The notes: generated by a model from the letters alone, not told the origin. A stretch of DNA of 64,000 bases from Streptomyces sp. NBC_01216 (GCF_035994945.1 NZ_CP108677.1:5332001-5396000); one strand, 5' to 3'; shown: positions 8,304-17,352, counted from the first letter of the stretch. Numbers and translations: made by a program.

Positions 8304-9575
8304 ATGCCGGAGCGCGGCCAGACCACGAGGCAAGGCCACACGTCCACCACCCCCGTCGCCGCCGCCCGGCGCACCGGGCTGCTCGTGACGCTCGTCCTCG
8401 GCGGCCTCACGGCGCTGCCACCGCTCTCCATGGACATGTATCTGCCGGCCCTGCCGGAGGTCACCGACGCGCTGCGTTCGCCCGCCGCGACCATCCAACT
8501 CACCCTCACCGCATGCCTCGCCGGCATGGCGCTCGGGCAGCTCGTCGTCGGCCCGATGAGCGACCGGTGGGGGCGTCGCCGCCCGCTGCTCATCGGCATG
8601 ATCGTGTACGTCGCCGCCACGGCGGTCTGCGCGCTCGCTCCCTCCGCCGGACTGCTCATCGGCTTCCGGCTGCTCCAGGGCCTGGCCGGCGCGGCCGGCA
8701 TCGTGATCGCCCGCGCCGTCGTCCGCGACCTCTACGACGGAGTGGAGATGGCCCGGTTCTTCTCCACCCTGATGCTGATCTCCGGCGTCGCCCCGATCGT
8801 CGCCCCGCTCATCGGCGGCCAGATCCTCCGGATCACCGACTGGCGGGGCGTCTTCTACGTCCTCACCCTCGTCGGCGTGCTGCTCACCCTGGTGGTCTGG
8901 CGCTTCCTCGACGAGACCCTGCCGCCCGCGCGGCGCCACGAGGGCGGCGTCGGCGAGGCACTGCGCACCATGCGAGGACTGCTCGCGGACCGGGTCTTCA
9001 CCGGATACGTGCTGGCCGGCGGGCTGGCCTTCGCCGCCCTCTTCGCCTACATCTCGGCCTCGCCGTTCGTGGTGCAGGAGATATACGGTGCCTCGCCGCA
9101 GACCTTCAGCCTGCTCTTCGGACTGAACTCCATCGGCCTCGTCGCCGTCGGGCAGATCAACGGCAAGCTGCTCGTCGGCCGGGTCAGCCTGGACAAGGCC
9201 CTCGGCTGCGGACTGGCCCTGATCCTGCTGGCCTCGCTGGCGCTGCTGCTGATGACGAGCGGGGTGTTCGGTGACGTGGGCCTGGCGCCGGTCGCCGCCG
9301 GCCTGTTCGTCCTGATGTCCGCGATGGGCCTGGCCATGCCCAACACCAACGCCCAGGCACTCATGCGGACGCCGCACGCGGCCGGCTCGGCCTCCGCCCT
9401 GCTCGGGACGTCCTCCTTCCTGATCGGGGCGATCGCGTCGCCGCTCGTCGGGATCGCCGGCGAGGCGACGGCGGTGCCCATGGCCGTGGTGCAACTGGTC
9501 TGCGCGGTGGCGGCGCTCACCTGCTTCCTGGGGATGTGCCGGCCCTGGCGCGCCCCGGAGCCGCGGACCGCCTGA
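8304..9575 (+). CDS. Bcr/CflA-family multidrug efflux MFS transporter
   Basis: The start is placed at ATG 8304 because GGAG lies six bases upstream; an in-frame ATG at 8292 would add four residues. The 423-residue product has 12 predicted membrane segments. It carries the Bcr/CflA signature in TM1 (LGGLTALPPLSMDMYLPALP), the MFS motif A GPMSDRWGRRRPLL in the TM2-3 loop, and motif C-like RLLQGLAGAAGIVIARAVVR. Proton-driven drug or sulfonamide/bicyclomycin-type export from the inner membrane is the family role. A palindromic element lies directly behind its stop. Its own substrate is not predictable. Confidence 0.92.
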   Translation: MPERGQTTRQGHTSTTPVAAARRTGLLVTLVLGGLTALPPLSMDMYLPALPEVTDALRSPAATIQLTLTACLAGMALGQLVVGPMSDRWGRRRPLLIGMIVYVAATAVCALAPSAGLLIGFRLLQGLAGAAGIVIARAVVRDLYDGVEMARFFSTLMLISGVAPIVAPLIGGQILRITDWRGVFYVLTLVGVLLTLVVWRFLDETLPPARRHEGGVGEALRTMRGLLADRVFTGYVLAGGLAFAALFAYISASPFVVQEIYGASPQTFSLLFGLNSIGLVAVGQINGKLLVGRVSLDKALGCGLALILLASLALLLMTSGVFGDVGLAPVAAGLFVLMSAMGLAMPNTNAQALMRTPHAAGSASALLGTSSFLIGAIASPLVGIAGEATAVPMAVVQLVCAVAALTCFLGMCRPWRAPEPRTA

Positions 9576-9584
9576 GCTGAGCTG

Positions 9585-9638
9585 AGAGCCTGTCGGGTGG
9601 CCTCTGACCGGGCGGCCGAAGGCCACCCGACAGGCTCT
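9585..9638 (+). repeat. Palindromic intergenic element, copy 1 (54 bp)
   Basis: The arms AGAGCCTGTCGGGTGGCC (9585-9602) and GGCCACCCGACAGGCTCT (9621-9638) are perfectly complementary over 18 bp around an 18-base loop. It lies between the efflux gene stop and the Rsm22-like gene. It can act as a transcription terminator, but three related copies occur elsewhere in the window with shared internal sequence. Confidence 0.85.
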
Positions 9639-9649
9639 AGCATGTCCGG

Positions 9650-10639
9650 GTGAACGCCTCCCTCCCGACCGCTCCCACCGCCGACGCCCTGCGGGCCGCC
9701 CTGGCCGGGCTGCTCGACGGGCTGCCGCCGAGGCAGGCGGCCTCGGCGGTCGAGCGACTGATCGCCAACTACCGCGGGACCACGCCGACCGACGCGCCCG
9801 TCCTGCGCGACCGCTCCGACGTCGCCGCCTACGCCGCGTACCGGATGCCGGCGACCTTCGAGGCGGTACGGGCGGCCCTCGGCGCGCTGCGGGACGCGGC
9901 GCCCGGCTGGGAGCCGGCCACGCACACGGACGTCGGCGGCGGCACCGGCGCGGCGAGCTGGGCGGTCGCCGAGGCATGGGACGGGGCGGCCCGCACGACG
10001 GTCCTGGACTGGGCGGAGCCGGCCCTCGCACTGGGGCGGGAGCTGGCGGAGGGCGCCTTCGCGGCCGAGTGGCGGCGGGCCAGGATCGGCGGGGCGTCCA
10101 AGCTCGAGGAGACGGACCTGGTGACGGTCTCGTACGTCCTGAAGGAGCTGACCGAGGGCGACCGCCGGGCGGTCGTGACCGAGGCGGCACGGGTGGCGCG
10201 GGCCGTCGTGATCGTGGAGCCGGGCACGCCCGACGGCTACCAGCGGATCATCGCCGCGCGCTCCCTCCTCGTGGCGGCCGGTCTGACGGTGGCGGCGCCC
10301 TGCCCGCACAGCGGGGACTGTCCGATCGAGCCGGGCGCGGACTGGTGCCACTTCGCCGCGCGGGTGAGCCGTTCCTCGCTGCACCGGCAGGTGAAGGGCG
10401 GCTCCCTGCCCTACGAGGACGAGAAGTTCAGCTACGTCGTGGCCACCCGCTTCCCGGTCGTCCCGGCGCCCGCGCGGATCACCCGCAAGCCGCAGATCCG
10501 TAAGGGCCAGGTCCTCCTCGACCTGTGCGGGCCCCGGGAGACGGGCCTGACCCGGGAGACGGTCACCAAACGCCACGGCGCGCTCTACCGGGCGGCGCGC
10601 GACGTGGACTGGGGCGATGCCTGGCCCCCGGAGGGGTGA
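9650..10639 (+). CDS. Rsm22-family protein (ribosome-associated, methyltransferase-like)
   Basis: The 329-residue protein has a SAM-dependent methyltransferase fold. It shows an early helix (PRQAASAVERLIANYRG), motif I THTDVGGGTGAASWAVAE, and VTVSYVLKEL as motif IV. The C-terminal cysteine cluster CPHSGDCPI plus DWCHFAAR is typical of Rsm22/METTL17-type proteins, which hold a metal (zinc or iron-sulfur). Known homologues are tied to small ribosomal subunit assembly, and whether the bacterial ones methylate RNA is unsettled. The start at GTG 9650 lacks a ribosome binding site and sits 11 bases after the palindromic element. Confidence 0.85.
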   Translation: MNASLPTAPTADALRAALAGLLDGLPPRQAASAVERLIANYRGTTPTDAPVLRDRSDVAAYAAYRMPATFEAVRAALGALRDAAPGWEPATHTDVGGGTGAASWAVAEAWDGAARTTVLDWAEPALALGRELAEGAFAAEWRRARIGGASKLEETDLVTVSYVLKELTEGDRRAVVTEAARVARAVVIVEPGTPDGYQRIIAARSLLVAAGLTVAAPCPHSGDCPIEPGADWCHFAARVSRSSLHRQVKGGSLPYEDEKFSYVVATRFPVVPAPARITRKPQIRKGQVLLDLCGPRETGLTRETVTKRHGALYRAARDVDWGDAWPPEG

Positions 10640-10792
10640 CGGCGGAAGCACGAAGGCCGAGGCGCGTCGGCGGAAGCGGCGACCGCGACAGGCCGGCGGA
10701 GGCGTGATCCCGGAGGCGCGGCCTCCGGGACGCCACACGGGAGGACCCCCGGGGGGTGGGACGCCCACCGGGGGCAGGGCGGGTGCGGAGAC

Positions 10793-11659
10793 TCAGGCCG
10801 TCCGCAGCTCCTGGGTGCAGCACTTGACGCTGCCGCCGCCCTTGAGGAGTTCCGACAGGTCCATGCCCATCGGCTCGAAGCCCCGGTCCCGCAGCGGGTC
10901 GAACAAGCCCACCGCGGCCTGGGGCAGCAGTACGTGCAGGCCGTCACTGACGGCGTTCAGGCCGAGCGCCCCGGCGTCGCGCTCGGTGGCCAGCAGGGCG
11001 TCGGGGAAGAGTCGGGCCAGAACCCTCCGGCTTCCGGGGGAGAAGGCGCCGGGGTAGTACATGACCTCGTCGCGGGCGTCGTCCAGCACGCACAGCGCGG
11101 TGTCCAGGTGGTAGTAGCGCGGGTCCAGCAGATCGAGGCCGATCACCGGGCGGCCGAAGAACTCCTGGGCCTCGTCGTGTGCGAGCGTGCTGGAGCGGAA
11201 GCCCCGTCCGGCCAGGAGCCAGGACGAGGTCACGGCGAAATCGCCCTCGCCCTCGTTCACGTGCTCCGGCACCCGAAGATCCGGGTAACCGTTCCCGCGG
11301 AACCATTCCCGGTGCGCCGCCGCCTCGTCCGTACGCTCGGGGTGGGCGAACCTCGCGCCGAGCACCCGGCCGCCGACCACGGTCGCGCCGTTCGCGGCGA
11401 AGACCATGTCGGGGAGTCCCGGCCGGGGGTCGAGCAGCTCGACGGTGTGGCCGAGCGAGCGGTAGCGGTCGCGCAGGTCTTCCCACTGGGCGAGGGCCAG
11501 CGGCGGGTCGACCGGTTTCGTGGGGTCCATCCAGGGGTTGATGGAATACGTCACCGAGAAGTGCGTGGGTGGGCACATCAGGTAACGGCGGGGCGAAGCC
11601 TCGCGCGGAGTTGGGCGCAATGAGGGCTCCTCACGGATGTCGGATCGGACGGTCCCCAT
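10793..11659 (-). CDS. ddaH: Dimethylarginine dimethylaminohydrolase / amidinotransferase-fold hydrolase
   Basis: The 288-residue cytoplasmic enzyme hydrolyses N-omega-methylated arginine to citrulline and methylamine if it is a true DDAH. Residues support the guanidine-modifying superfamily: RRYLMCPPTHFSVTYSINPW with MD at the N-terminus, substrate-binding acids in GEGDF, catalytic His in YYHLDTALCVL and catalytic Cys in GSVKCCTQELR close to the C-terminus. ATG 11659 is chosen because GGAGGG lies seven to ten bases upstream. Arginine deiminase or ornithine-forming relatives share the fold, so the exact substrate is inferred. It is divergent from the Prim-Pol gene. Confidence 0.88.
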   Translation of the reverse strand: MGTVRSDIREEPSLRPTPREASPRRYLMCPPTHFSVTYSINPWMDPTKPVDPPLALAQWEDLRDRYRSLGHTVELLDPRPGLPDMVFAANGATVVGGRVLGARFAHPERTDEAAAHREWFRGNGYPDLRVPEHVNEGEGDFAVTSSWLLAGRGFRSSTLAHDEAQEFFGRPVIGLDLLDPRYYHLDTALCVLDDARDEVMYYPGAFSPGSRRVLARLFPDALLATERDAGALGLNAVSDGLHVLLPQAAVGLFDPLRDRGFEPMGMDLSELLKGGGSVKCCTQELRTA

Positions 11660-12051
11660 GGTCCGCCCTCCCCGGCGTCCGCGCAGTGAACCGTTCGGGT
11701 GGTTCGGCTGAATATCGGTGCCGCCGGCATCGTACCGCCGCGCCCCGCGCGGCCGTCGGCGCGGCGAGACGTCCGCCACATCCCGGCGCTCGGGAGGCCG
11801 CGGACCGCTCCGCGACACCGCTCGGCCTGCCGCGCGCGCGGCGGTTGCACGTGTCCCATTGTCGCGCCCGCCCGCTCCGGCACCGCTCGCCGGGCGCGTG
11901 CGGCACCCGGCACCACCCCGCCGGCCCGGCCCCGTCCGGCCTGGCGGAGAGGAGCCGCCCACCCCGGTTGGGCAGTCCGGTCACCCGGAGCGCAGGATGG
12001 TGGGACCATGGGCAGAGCTCGAACGGGCGGGTACGAGGTGTGAGGGGATAG
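11660..12051. other. Divergent intergenic region, no gene seen
   Basis: 392 bases lie between the divergent ddaH and Prim-Pol starts. I see no ORF with a ribosome binding site and plausible protein, no RNA gene, and no long inverted repeat. It presumably holds the two promoters. GAGGGGATAG just before 12052 is the probable ribosome binding site of the right-hand gene. Confidence 0.6.
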
Positions 12052-12819
12052 ATGGGCGACGGCAACGACCGCTACCGCGGCACGGAGGGCAGGCTCGCAC
12101 AGTGGCTGCGCAGGCGCCCCCGGCGTGCCGCCGCCGCCGACGGGGACGACCGCGAGAAGCTGCTCCTGGCCGTCGCCGCCGCGGGGATGCCCCTCGCTCC
12201 CGCCGCCTACCCCGTCGGGTACCGGTGCTCCTGCGAGCGCATCGGCTGCCCCACGCCCGCCCGCCATCCGGTGTCCTTCGCCTGGCAGACCCAGGCGACC
12301 ACCGACCGCGCCCAGATCGAGCGATGGGTCCGGGGCGAGCCCGAGGCCAACTTCGTCACCGCCACCGGCATGGTCCACGACGTCCTCGACGTTCCCCTGG
12401 AGGCCGGTCGTGCCGCCCTGGAGCGGCTCGTCGCCGAGGGGGTCGAGGTCGGCCCCGTCGCCGCGTCCGCTCCGAGCGCGGGCGGCGGCGGCCGGATGCT
12501 GTTCTTCACCGCCACCCGGGGCACCCCCGAGGACGAGGACGAGTGGTGGCCCTGCGAACTTGACTGTCACCCGGAGACCATGGACGAGCACCCGGGGCTG
12601 CGCTGGCACTGCCGGGGCAGCTACGTCCTCGTGCCGCCGGCCCGGCTCATCGGCGACGAGGAGCAGCAGCCGGCCGTGTCCTGGCTCCACGGTCCCGAGC
12701 ACGCCCTGCCCGACCCGCTGAACCTGCTGGAGACGCTCACCGACGCCTGCGCCAGGCACGCCGCCGCACGCGAGGAGCAGCAGGCGGGACACGAGGTCGC
12801 CTGGCCGTTGAGTCGTTGA
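12052..12819 (+). CDS. Bifunctional DNA primase/polymerase N-terminal (Prim-Pol) domain protein
   Basis: The 255-residue protein has the actinobacterial Prim-Pol N-terminal pattern: LAVAAAGMPLAPAAYPVGYR, a Cys cluster (CSCERIGCPTPARHPV), the WQTQATTDRAQIERWVRGEP motif, NFVTATGMVHDVLDVPLEAG, and later GLRWHCRGSYVLVPPARL. It lacks helicase and winged-helix parts, as do the many short chromosomal versions in Streptomyces whose role is unknown. In the family the catalytic acids follow the ATG-x-x-x-D-V strand; here HDVLDV fits. The stop codon lies inside an 8-bp tandem repeat, so changes in repeat number after the second unit leave the protein unaltered. Confidence 0.85.
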   Translation: MGDGNDRYRGTEGRLAQWLRRRPRRAAAADGDDREKLLLAVAAAGMPLAPAAYPVGYRCSCERIGCPTPARHPVSFAWQTQATTDRAQIERWVRGEPEANFVTATGMVHDVLDVPLEAGRAALERLVAEGVEVGPVAASAPSAGGGGRMLFFTATRGTPEDEDEWWPCELDCHPETMDEHPGLRWHCRGSYVLVPPARLIGDEEQQPAVSWLHGPEHALPDPLNLLETLTDACARHAAAREEQQAGHEVAWPLSR

Positions 12820-12868
12820 GTCGTTGAGTCGTTGAGTCGTTGAGTCGTTGAGTCGTTGAGTCGTTGAG
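12807..12868. repeat. 8-bp tandem repeat GTTGAGTC, 7.75 copies
   Basis: Seven perfect head-to-tail copies of GTTGAGTC start at 12807, followed by GTTGAG and then unrelated sequence. The array begins in the last codons of the Prim-Pol gene, supplies its TGA stop and runs about 50 bases into the gap before the next (convergent) gene. Perfect units suggest recent expansion by slippage. Confidence 0.95.
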
Positions 12869-13036
12869 CGGTCCGGTGCGCGGAGGCGGGAGGCCGCCGG
12901 GCCGGTCTGTCTCGGGCCGTCGAGCGGGCGCGGCGCGGGTGGGGCGCCGCCCACGGGACCGCCGGGACCCGACGCCGTGGCCGCCACCGGGGTTTCGCCC
13001 GGCCGGGTACGCGAGGAGCCCCGGAGGGAACCGGGA

Positions 13037-14038
13037 CTACGAGCCTTCCGCCGCCGTCACGCCCTGGAGACGGCCCGCGACCGTGACCCCGTCCTTCTGC
13101 CGAGTGCCCGCCGGCTTCACGAGCACCGCCTGGCTGGATATCCACGTCTTGGTGACCGAGCTCTTGATCTCGCCGGTCAGCAGTGCCTTCACGTCCGCGC
13201 CCACCTTCGGCCGGTATCCCTGCGCCGCGGTCTGCCGCTCGAAATACCTCGTCGCGAAGAAGACCAGCGCCCCGCCCTCCCGCGTCTCGAGCCCCAGCGG
13301 TGCGAAGTCCCCGGTGTCGGTGGCCTCGTCGATGTACTGCGTGGCGAGCCCGACGCGCTTCGCCGACTTCTCCCGCTGGGCCCGCCACTGCGAGGTGTGC
13401 GGTCCCGCCGCGAACGGCCCCGGGGTGCCCGTCCGGAGGTAGGAGACGTACTCCTTGCCGAGCTCCCGCGGGGCGACCACGAGCCCGGGGGAGTCCGCGG
13501 CGACGGGAACCGCGTATCCGGCGTCGTCGGTGGCGAAGTCCGGCACCTCGTCCGGGGTGAGGATCGTCAGATAGGCGACCTCCCACAGCTGGGTGGCGCC
13601 GTTGCGCACGAACACCAGCAGCCAGCGGTTGTCGCCGGGCCCCTGGTCGACGTCCCGGTTCGAGTCGGTGTCCGCGACGAACCAGCGCGGCCACCCCGCC
13701 TTCCTCGGCAGCAGGAACCGCGCGTCCGACAGTTCCAGCGGGACGTGCTTCGGGTTGCCGTTCGGGCTGGTGACCGAACGCGACGTCAGGCCGGCCTGGT
13801 TGATCGCCCCGAGCGGACCGGTGACCCGGCCCGCGGTGCGGGCCGGGTCGTTCGCCTTGTCGCCCTCGTTGTAGGCGGCGACGAAGTCGTCGAGGGCCTG
13901 TCGGGCCTCAGTCTTCGTCGCCGCCGGCAGCAGCTCCAGCTCGCCGTGCACCGTCACGCAGCCGCTCGCCGTCAGCGCCAGTACGGTCGCCGCCGCCGTC
14001 GCCACGAGCGCCCTCGCCGGCCGCCTCAGCCTTCTCAT
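13037..14038 (-). CDS. Secreted lipoprotein of unknown function, overlapping efeU
   Basis: The 333-residue protein has a clear lipoprotein signal: positive start MRRLRRPAR, hydrophobic core, lipobox LTASGC with the Cys near residue 27. The mature part has no domain I can name. It contains LDDFVAAYNEGDKANDPARTAGR-like and GDNRWLLVFVRNGATQLWEV-like segments, seen in conserved streptomycete hypothetical proteins. ATG 14038 lies 131 nt inside the 3' end of efeU in a different frame, so this whole signal peptide is encoded within the efeU tail. Position suggests cotranscription with efeOBU and a role at the cell surface near iron uptake, but that is inference. Confidence 0.85.
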   Translation of the reverse strand: MRRLRRPARALVATAAATVLALTASGCVTVHGELELLPAATKTEARQALDDFVAAYNEGDKANDPARTAGRVTGPLGAINQAGLTSRSVTSPNGNPKHVPLELSDARFLLPRKAGWPRWFVADTDSNRDVDQGPGDNRWLLVFVRNGATQLWEVAYLTILTPDEVPDFATDDAGYAVPVAADSPGLVVAPRELGKEYVSYLRTGTPGPFAAGPHTSQWRAQREKSAKRVGLATQYIDEATDTGDFAPLGLETREGGALVFFATRYFERQTAAQGYRPKVGADVKALLTGEIKSSVTKTWISSQAVLVKPAGTRQKDGVTVAGRLQGVTAAEGS

Positions 14039-14876
14039 CGGTCGCCCTCTGCCCCTTCACCCGCACGGACGAACCCGACCCTACCGGGGCCAGGAACAGG
14101 ACGAGTGTCGGGATCAGATAGAGCGCCCACACCGTGACCTGAAGGACCGTCGGGTCCGGCTGGAAGTTGAAGACGCCCTTGAGCAGCGTGCCGTACCAGC
14201 TGTCCGGAGGGATGGTCTCCGAGACGTCGAAGGCCTTGTTCGCGAGGCCCCCGAGGAAGCGTGCCTCCTGGAGGTCGTGCACGCCGTAGGCGAGCACACC
14301 CGCCGCGACCACGACCAGCATGCCGCCGGTCCAGGTGAAGAACCGTGCCAGGTTGATCTTCAGCGCGCCGCGGTAGAACAGCCAGCCCAGGACCACCGCC
14401 GTCGCGATGCCGAGCAGCACCCCGAGCAGCGGGCCCGACGTGCCGTCCTGCGAGGCCCGTACGGACGCCCACACGAACAGCGCCGTCTCCAGGCCCTCCC
14501 GGCCGACGGCCAGGAACGCGGTGGCCACCAGTGCCCCGGTCCCCATGCTGAGCGCCGTGTCCAGCTTGCCGTGCAGCTCCTTCTTGAGGTGCCGCGCCGT
14601 CCGCCGCATCCAGAAGACCATCCAGGTCACCAGGCACACCGCGAGGATGGACAGCGAGCCGCCCAGCAGCTCCTGCGCCTCGAACGTCAGCTCCTGCGAG
14701 CCGTACTCGAGGGCGAAGCCGAAGGCCAGGGCGAGGCCGACCGCCACGGAGATGCCGATCCAGATCGCCTTCAGCGCGTCGCGGCGGTCCGTTTTCACCA
14801 GGTACGCGATGAGGATGCAGACGACCAGGCTGGCCTCCAGCCCTTCCCGGAGGCCGATCAGGTAGTTGCCGAACAC
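13908..14876 (-). CDS. efeU: EfeU/FTR1-family iron permease
   Basis: The 322-residue integral membrane protein is the permease of the EfeUOB iron importer. Two copies of the FTR1 REGLE motif are present (LREGLEASLV near residue 10; GREGLETALFVW near residue 120). About seven membrane helices are visible. GTG 14876 is preceded by AAAGGAG at a good distance and begins with FGNYLIGLREGLEA, the usual FTR1 start. The gene follows efeB after 37 nt. The last ~45 residues are charged and Ala/Gly-rich and overlap the next gene's signal peptide in another frame. Confidence 0.92.
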   Translation of the reverse strand: MFGNYLIGLREGLEASLVVCILIAYLVKTDRRDALKAIWIGISVAVGLALAFGFALEYGSQELTFEAQELLGGSLSILAVCLVTWMVFWMRRTARHLKKELHGKLDTALSMGTGALVATAFLAVGREGLETALFVWASVRASQDGTSGPLLGVLLGIATAVVLGWLFYRGALKINLARFFTWTGGMLVVVAAGVLAYGVHDLQEARFLGGLANKAFDVSETIPPDSWYGTLLKGVFNFQPDPTVLQVTVWALYLIPTLVLFLAPVGSGSSVRVKGQRATDEKAEAAGEGARGDGGGDRTGADGERLRDGARRAGAAAGGDED

Positions 14877-14913
14877 GTCGGCTCCTTTCGGTAACGCCTG
14901 TCGGTGGTGGCCG

Positions 14914-16185
14914 CTACGAGAACAGTTCCCGGCCCCACCAGTCGTCCTTGTCCCGGACTCCCGGCGGGACCGCGAAGAGCGCCGAACCCACGTGCTGGAT
15001 GTACTCGTTGAGACCGTCGGCGCGGGCCAGCGACGTCTGGACCGGGATGAAGCCCTTGCGGACGTCACGCTGGTACGCGAGGAAGAACAGGCCCGCGTCG
15101 AGGCGGCCGAGACCGTCCGTGCCGTCGGTGAAGGAGTAGCCGCGGCGCAGGATCGTCGCCCCGTCGTTGGTGTCCGGGTGCGCGAGCCGGACGTGCGCCT
15201 CCGGCTTCATCGCCTTCAGGAACGGCTCGTCGTGTTCCTTGGCCTTGCCGACCGGGGCGCCCTCGGCCTTGTCGCGGCCGAAGATGTCCTCCTGCTCCAG
15301 GAGCGACGTGCGGTCCCAGGTCTCGATGTTCATCCGGATCCGGCGTGCCACCAGGTAGGAGCCGCCCGCCATCCAGGCGGCACCGTCCTTCCCGGCGGCC
15401 CACACGTGCTTGTCGAGCGCGGCGTTGTCGGTGCCCGCGATGTTCCGGGTGCCGTCCTTGAAGCCCATCATGTTGCGCGGGGTCTGTGCCTCGGGAGTCG
15501 TCGAGGACGTCTTGCCGAAGCCCAGCTGCGACCAGCGGACCGCGACCTTGCCGAAGCCGATGCGGGCCAGGTTGCGGATCGCGTGCACGGCGATCTGCGG
15601 GTCGTCCGCACATGCCTGCACGCACAGGTCGCCGCCGCTGCGGGCCGCGTCCAGGTTGTCGCCGGGGAACTTCGGCAGGTCGACCAGGGCGCCGGGCCGC
15701 CGGTCCTTCAGGCCGAAGCGTCCGTCGAACAAGGAGGGGCCGAAGCCGATGGTGAGGGTGAGCCGACTCGGCTTGAGGCCGAGGGCCTCGCCGGTGTCGT
15801 CCGGCGGTGCCTCCGGCAGACCGCCGTAGGCTCCCTCGCCGACCTCGTGACCCGCCGTCATGCGCTCGGCTGCCCGCGTCCAGTCCTTGAGGAGCTGGAC
15901 AAGCTCCGCCCGGTCCGTCGTCTTCACGTCGAAGGACGCGAAGTGCAGCCGGTCCTGGACGGGGGTGGCGATGCCGGCCTGGTGGGCGCCGTGGAACGGG
16001 ATGGCGCCTCCGCTGTCGGCGACGGGAACGGCGGTGTCCCCGCCGCGGGCCAGAGCGACGGCGCCGCCGGCCGCGGCGGCGCCGAGCGCGAGCCCGGCAC
16101 CTCCCCAGCCGAGCAGGGTGCGCCGCGAGGTCGCCGGCGCGGCCGCGGCCTCGGGTGCGTCCTGGGTGTCGTGGGTGTCGGTCAT
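14914..16185 (-). CDS. efeB: EfeB, Tat-exported DyP-type heme peroxidase
   Basis: The 423-residue protein has a twin-arginine leader (TSRRTLLGWGGAGLALGAAA) for Tat export with heme. The DyP signature GFKDGTRN (NMMGFKDGTRNIAG) holds the distal Asp. A proximal heme His is expected in the C-terminal half, and DTNDGATILRRGYSFTDG and DAGLFFLAYQRDVRKGF are conserved DyP blocks. In EfeUOB systems EfeB oxidises ferrous iron or acts on heme outside the membrane. The gene follows efeO by 15 nt, so the two are cotranscribed. Confidence 0.95.
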   Translation of the reverse strand: MTDTHDTQDAPEAAAAPATSRRTLLGWGGAGLALGAAAAGGAVALARGGDTAVPVADSGGAIPFHGAHQAGIATPVQDRLHFASFDVKTTDRAELVQLLKDWTRAAERMTAGHEVGEGAYGGLPEAPPDDTGEALGLKPSRLTLTIGFGPSLFDGRFGLKDRRPGALVDLPKFPGDNLDAARSGGDLCVQACADDPQIAVHAIRNLARIGFGKVAVRWSQLGFGKTSSTTPEAQTPRNMMGFKDGTRNIAGTDNAALDKHVWAAGKDGAAWMAGGSYLVARRIRMNIETWDRTSLLEQEDIFGRDKAEGAPVGKAKEHDEPFLKAMKPEAHVRLAHPDTNDGATILRRGYSFTDGTDGLGRLDAGLFFLAYQRDVRKGFIPVQTSLARADGLNEYIQHVGSALFAVPPGVRDKDDWWGRELFS

Positions 16186-16200
16186 CGTAGGGTCCCCCTC

Positions 16201-17352
16201 TTACTTCACGACCGCGGCGGCAAGCTTGGAGAGCGGTTCGGCCAGCGCGTTGACGCCGTCCGAGAGCTCCTTGCGCTCCTCCTTGCCGACCTTCTCGTAC
16301 GAGGTGAAGACGTAGGTGCTCTGGTCGGCCCGGTACGTGTCCAGCAGCGTGTTCAGCGCCGCGAACTGCTTGTCCAGCTCGGCGACGAGCTTCGGGTCGT
16401 TCTTCGTGGCGACCGGCTTGAGCAGCTCGTAGGACTTCTGGGCGCCCTCGACGTTCGCCTTGAAGTCGACCAGGTCGGTGTGGGAGTAACGCTCCTCCTC
16501 ACCGGTGACCTTGCCGCTGGCGACCTCGTCCAGGAGCTCCTTGGCGCCGTTGGCCATCGAGGTGGGCGTGATGTCGGCCTGGCCGATCCGCTTCACCCAG
16601 TCCGCGAGGTCCTTGTCGAGGAGGTCCGCGAGTTCCTTCTCACGGGCGCCGATCGTCTTGTCCTGCCAGAGCGCCTTCTCCAGACGGTGCCAGCCGGTCC
16701 AGTCCTTCGCCGGGTCCTGGCCCTCCTCGAGGCCGTCCTCGCGGACGTCGACCTTCGGGTCGATGTCGCCGAAGGACTCGGCGACCGGCTCGGTGCGCTC
16801 CCAGCCGATGCGGGAGTCGGCGTACGCCTTCTTCGCGGCCTCGACGTCGCCGGCGCGGACCGCGTCGGTGAAGACCTTCACCTTCGGCAGCGTCGCCTCC
16901 GCCTGCGCCTGCACGTACTGGCGGTAGGCGGCGACGGCGGCGTCCATCTCGGGGGAACGCGTGGACGCCTCGGCACCACCGGTGACGGTGACCTGCTGGC
17001 TGATGCCCGCGCCCTTCATGCCCGGCTTGCAGACGATCGAGTAGTCGCCGGCCTTGATCTCGGCGGTGATGTTCGCCTTGGTGGACGGGCCGATGTTCTC
17101 GCGCTCGGTGACGATCCGGCCGTCCGGGTAGAGGACGTAGACCTCGGTGACCTTGGAGCCCTGGTTCTCCACGGCGAGCTTCACGTGCCCGGCCGGGAAC
17201 TCCTTCTGGGACACCGTGCAGGAGTCGTCCTTGGCGATGACCTTGACGGCGTCGCCGTCCTTGGCGTCGCTTTTCTCGGTGCAGCCCGTGACGGCGGTCA
17301 GAGCGGCCGCGGTCGCGGCGGCGGTGACGACGGAGAGACGGACGGCTCGCAT
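16201..17352 (-). CDS. efeO: EfeO, iron-binding lipoprotein of the EfeUOB system
   Basis: The 383-residue exported protein has a signal ending in LTAVTGC, so it is a lipoprotein. The N-terminal ~100 residues form a cupredoxin-like domain (SCTVSQKEFPAGHVKLAVEN; Cys and Met ligands possible). The C-terminal M75 domain carries the H-x-x-E motif in GWHRLEKALW. EfeO binds iron and passes it to the EfeU permease. This is the first gene of the efeO-efeB-efeU cluster; the sequence before its ATG carries an iron-box-like element. Full length for the family. Confidence 0.94.
   Translation of the reverse strand: MRAVRLSVVTAAATAAALTAVTGCTEKSDAKDGDAVKVIAKDDSCTVSQKEFPAGHVKLAVENQGSKVTEVYVLYPDGRIVTERENIGPSTKANITAEIKAGDYSIVCKPGMKGAGISQQVTVTGGAEASTRSPEMDAAVAAYRQYVQAQAEATLPKVKVFTDAVRAGDVEAAKKAYADSRIGWERTEPVAESFGDIDPKVDVREDGLEEGQDPAKDWTGWHRLEKALWQDKTIGAREKELADLLDKDLADWVKRIGQADITPTSMANGAKELLDEVASGKVTGEEERYSHTDLVDFKANVEGAQKSYELLKPVATKNDPKLVAELDKQFAALNTLLDTYRADQSTYVFTSYEKVGKEERKELSDGVNALAEPLSKLAAAVVK

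Noticed and set aside
12807..12868. Short regular repeats as a CRISPR array
   Set aside because: Units are 8 bp, directly contiguous and without spacers; no cas genes in the window.
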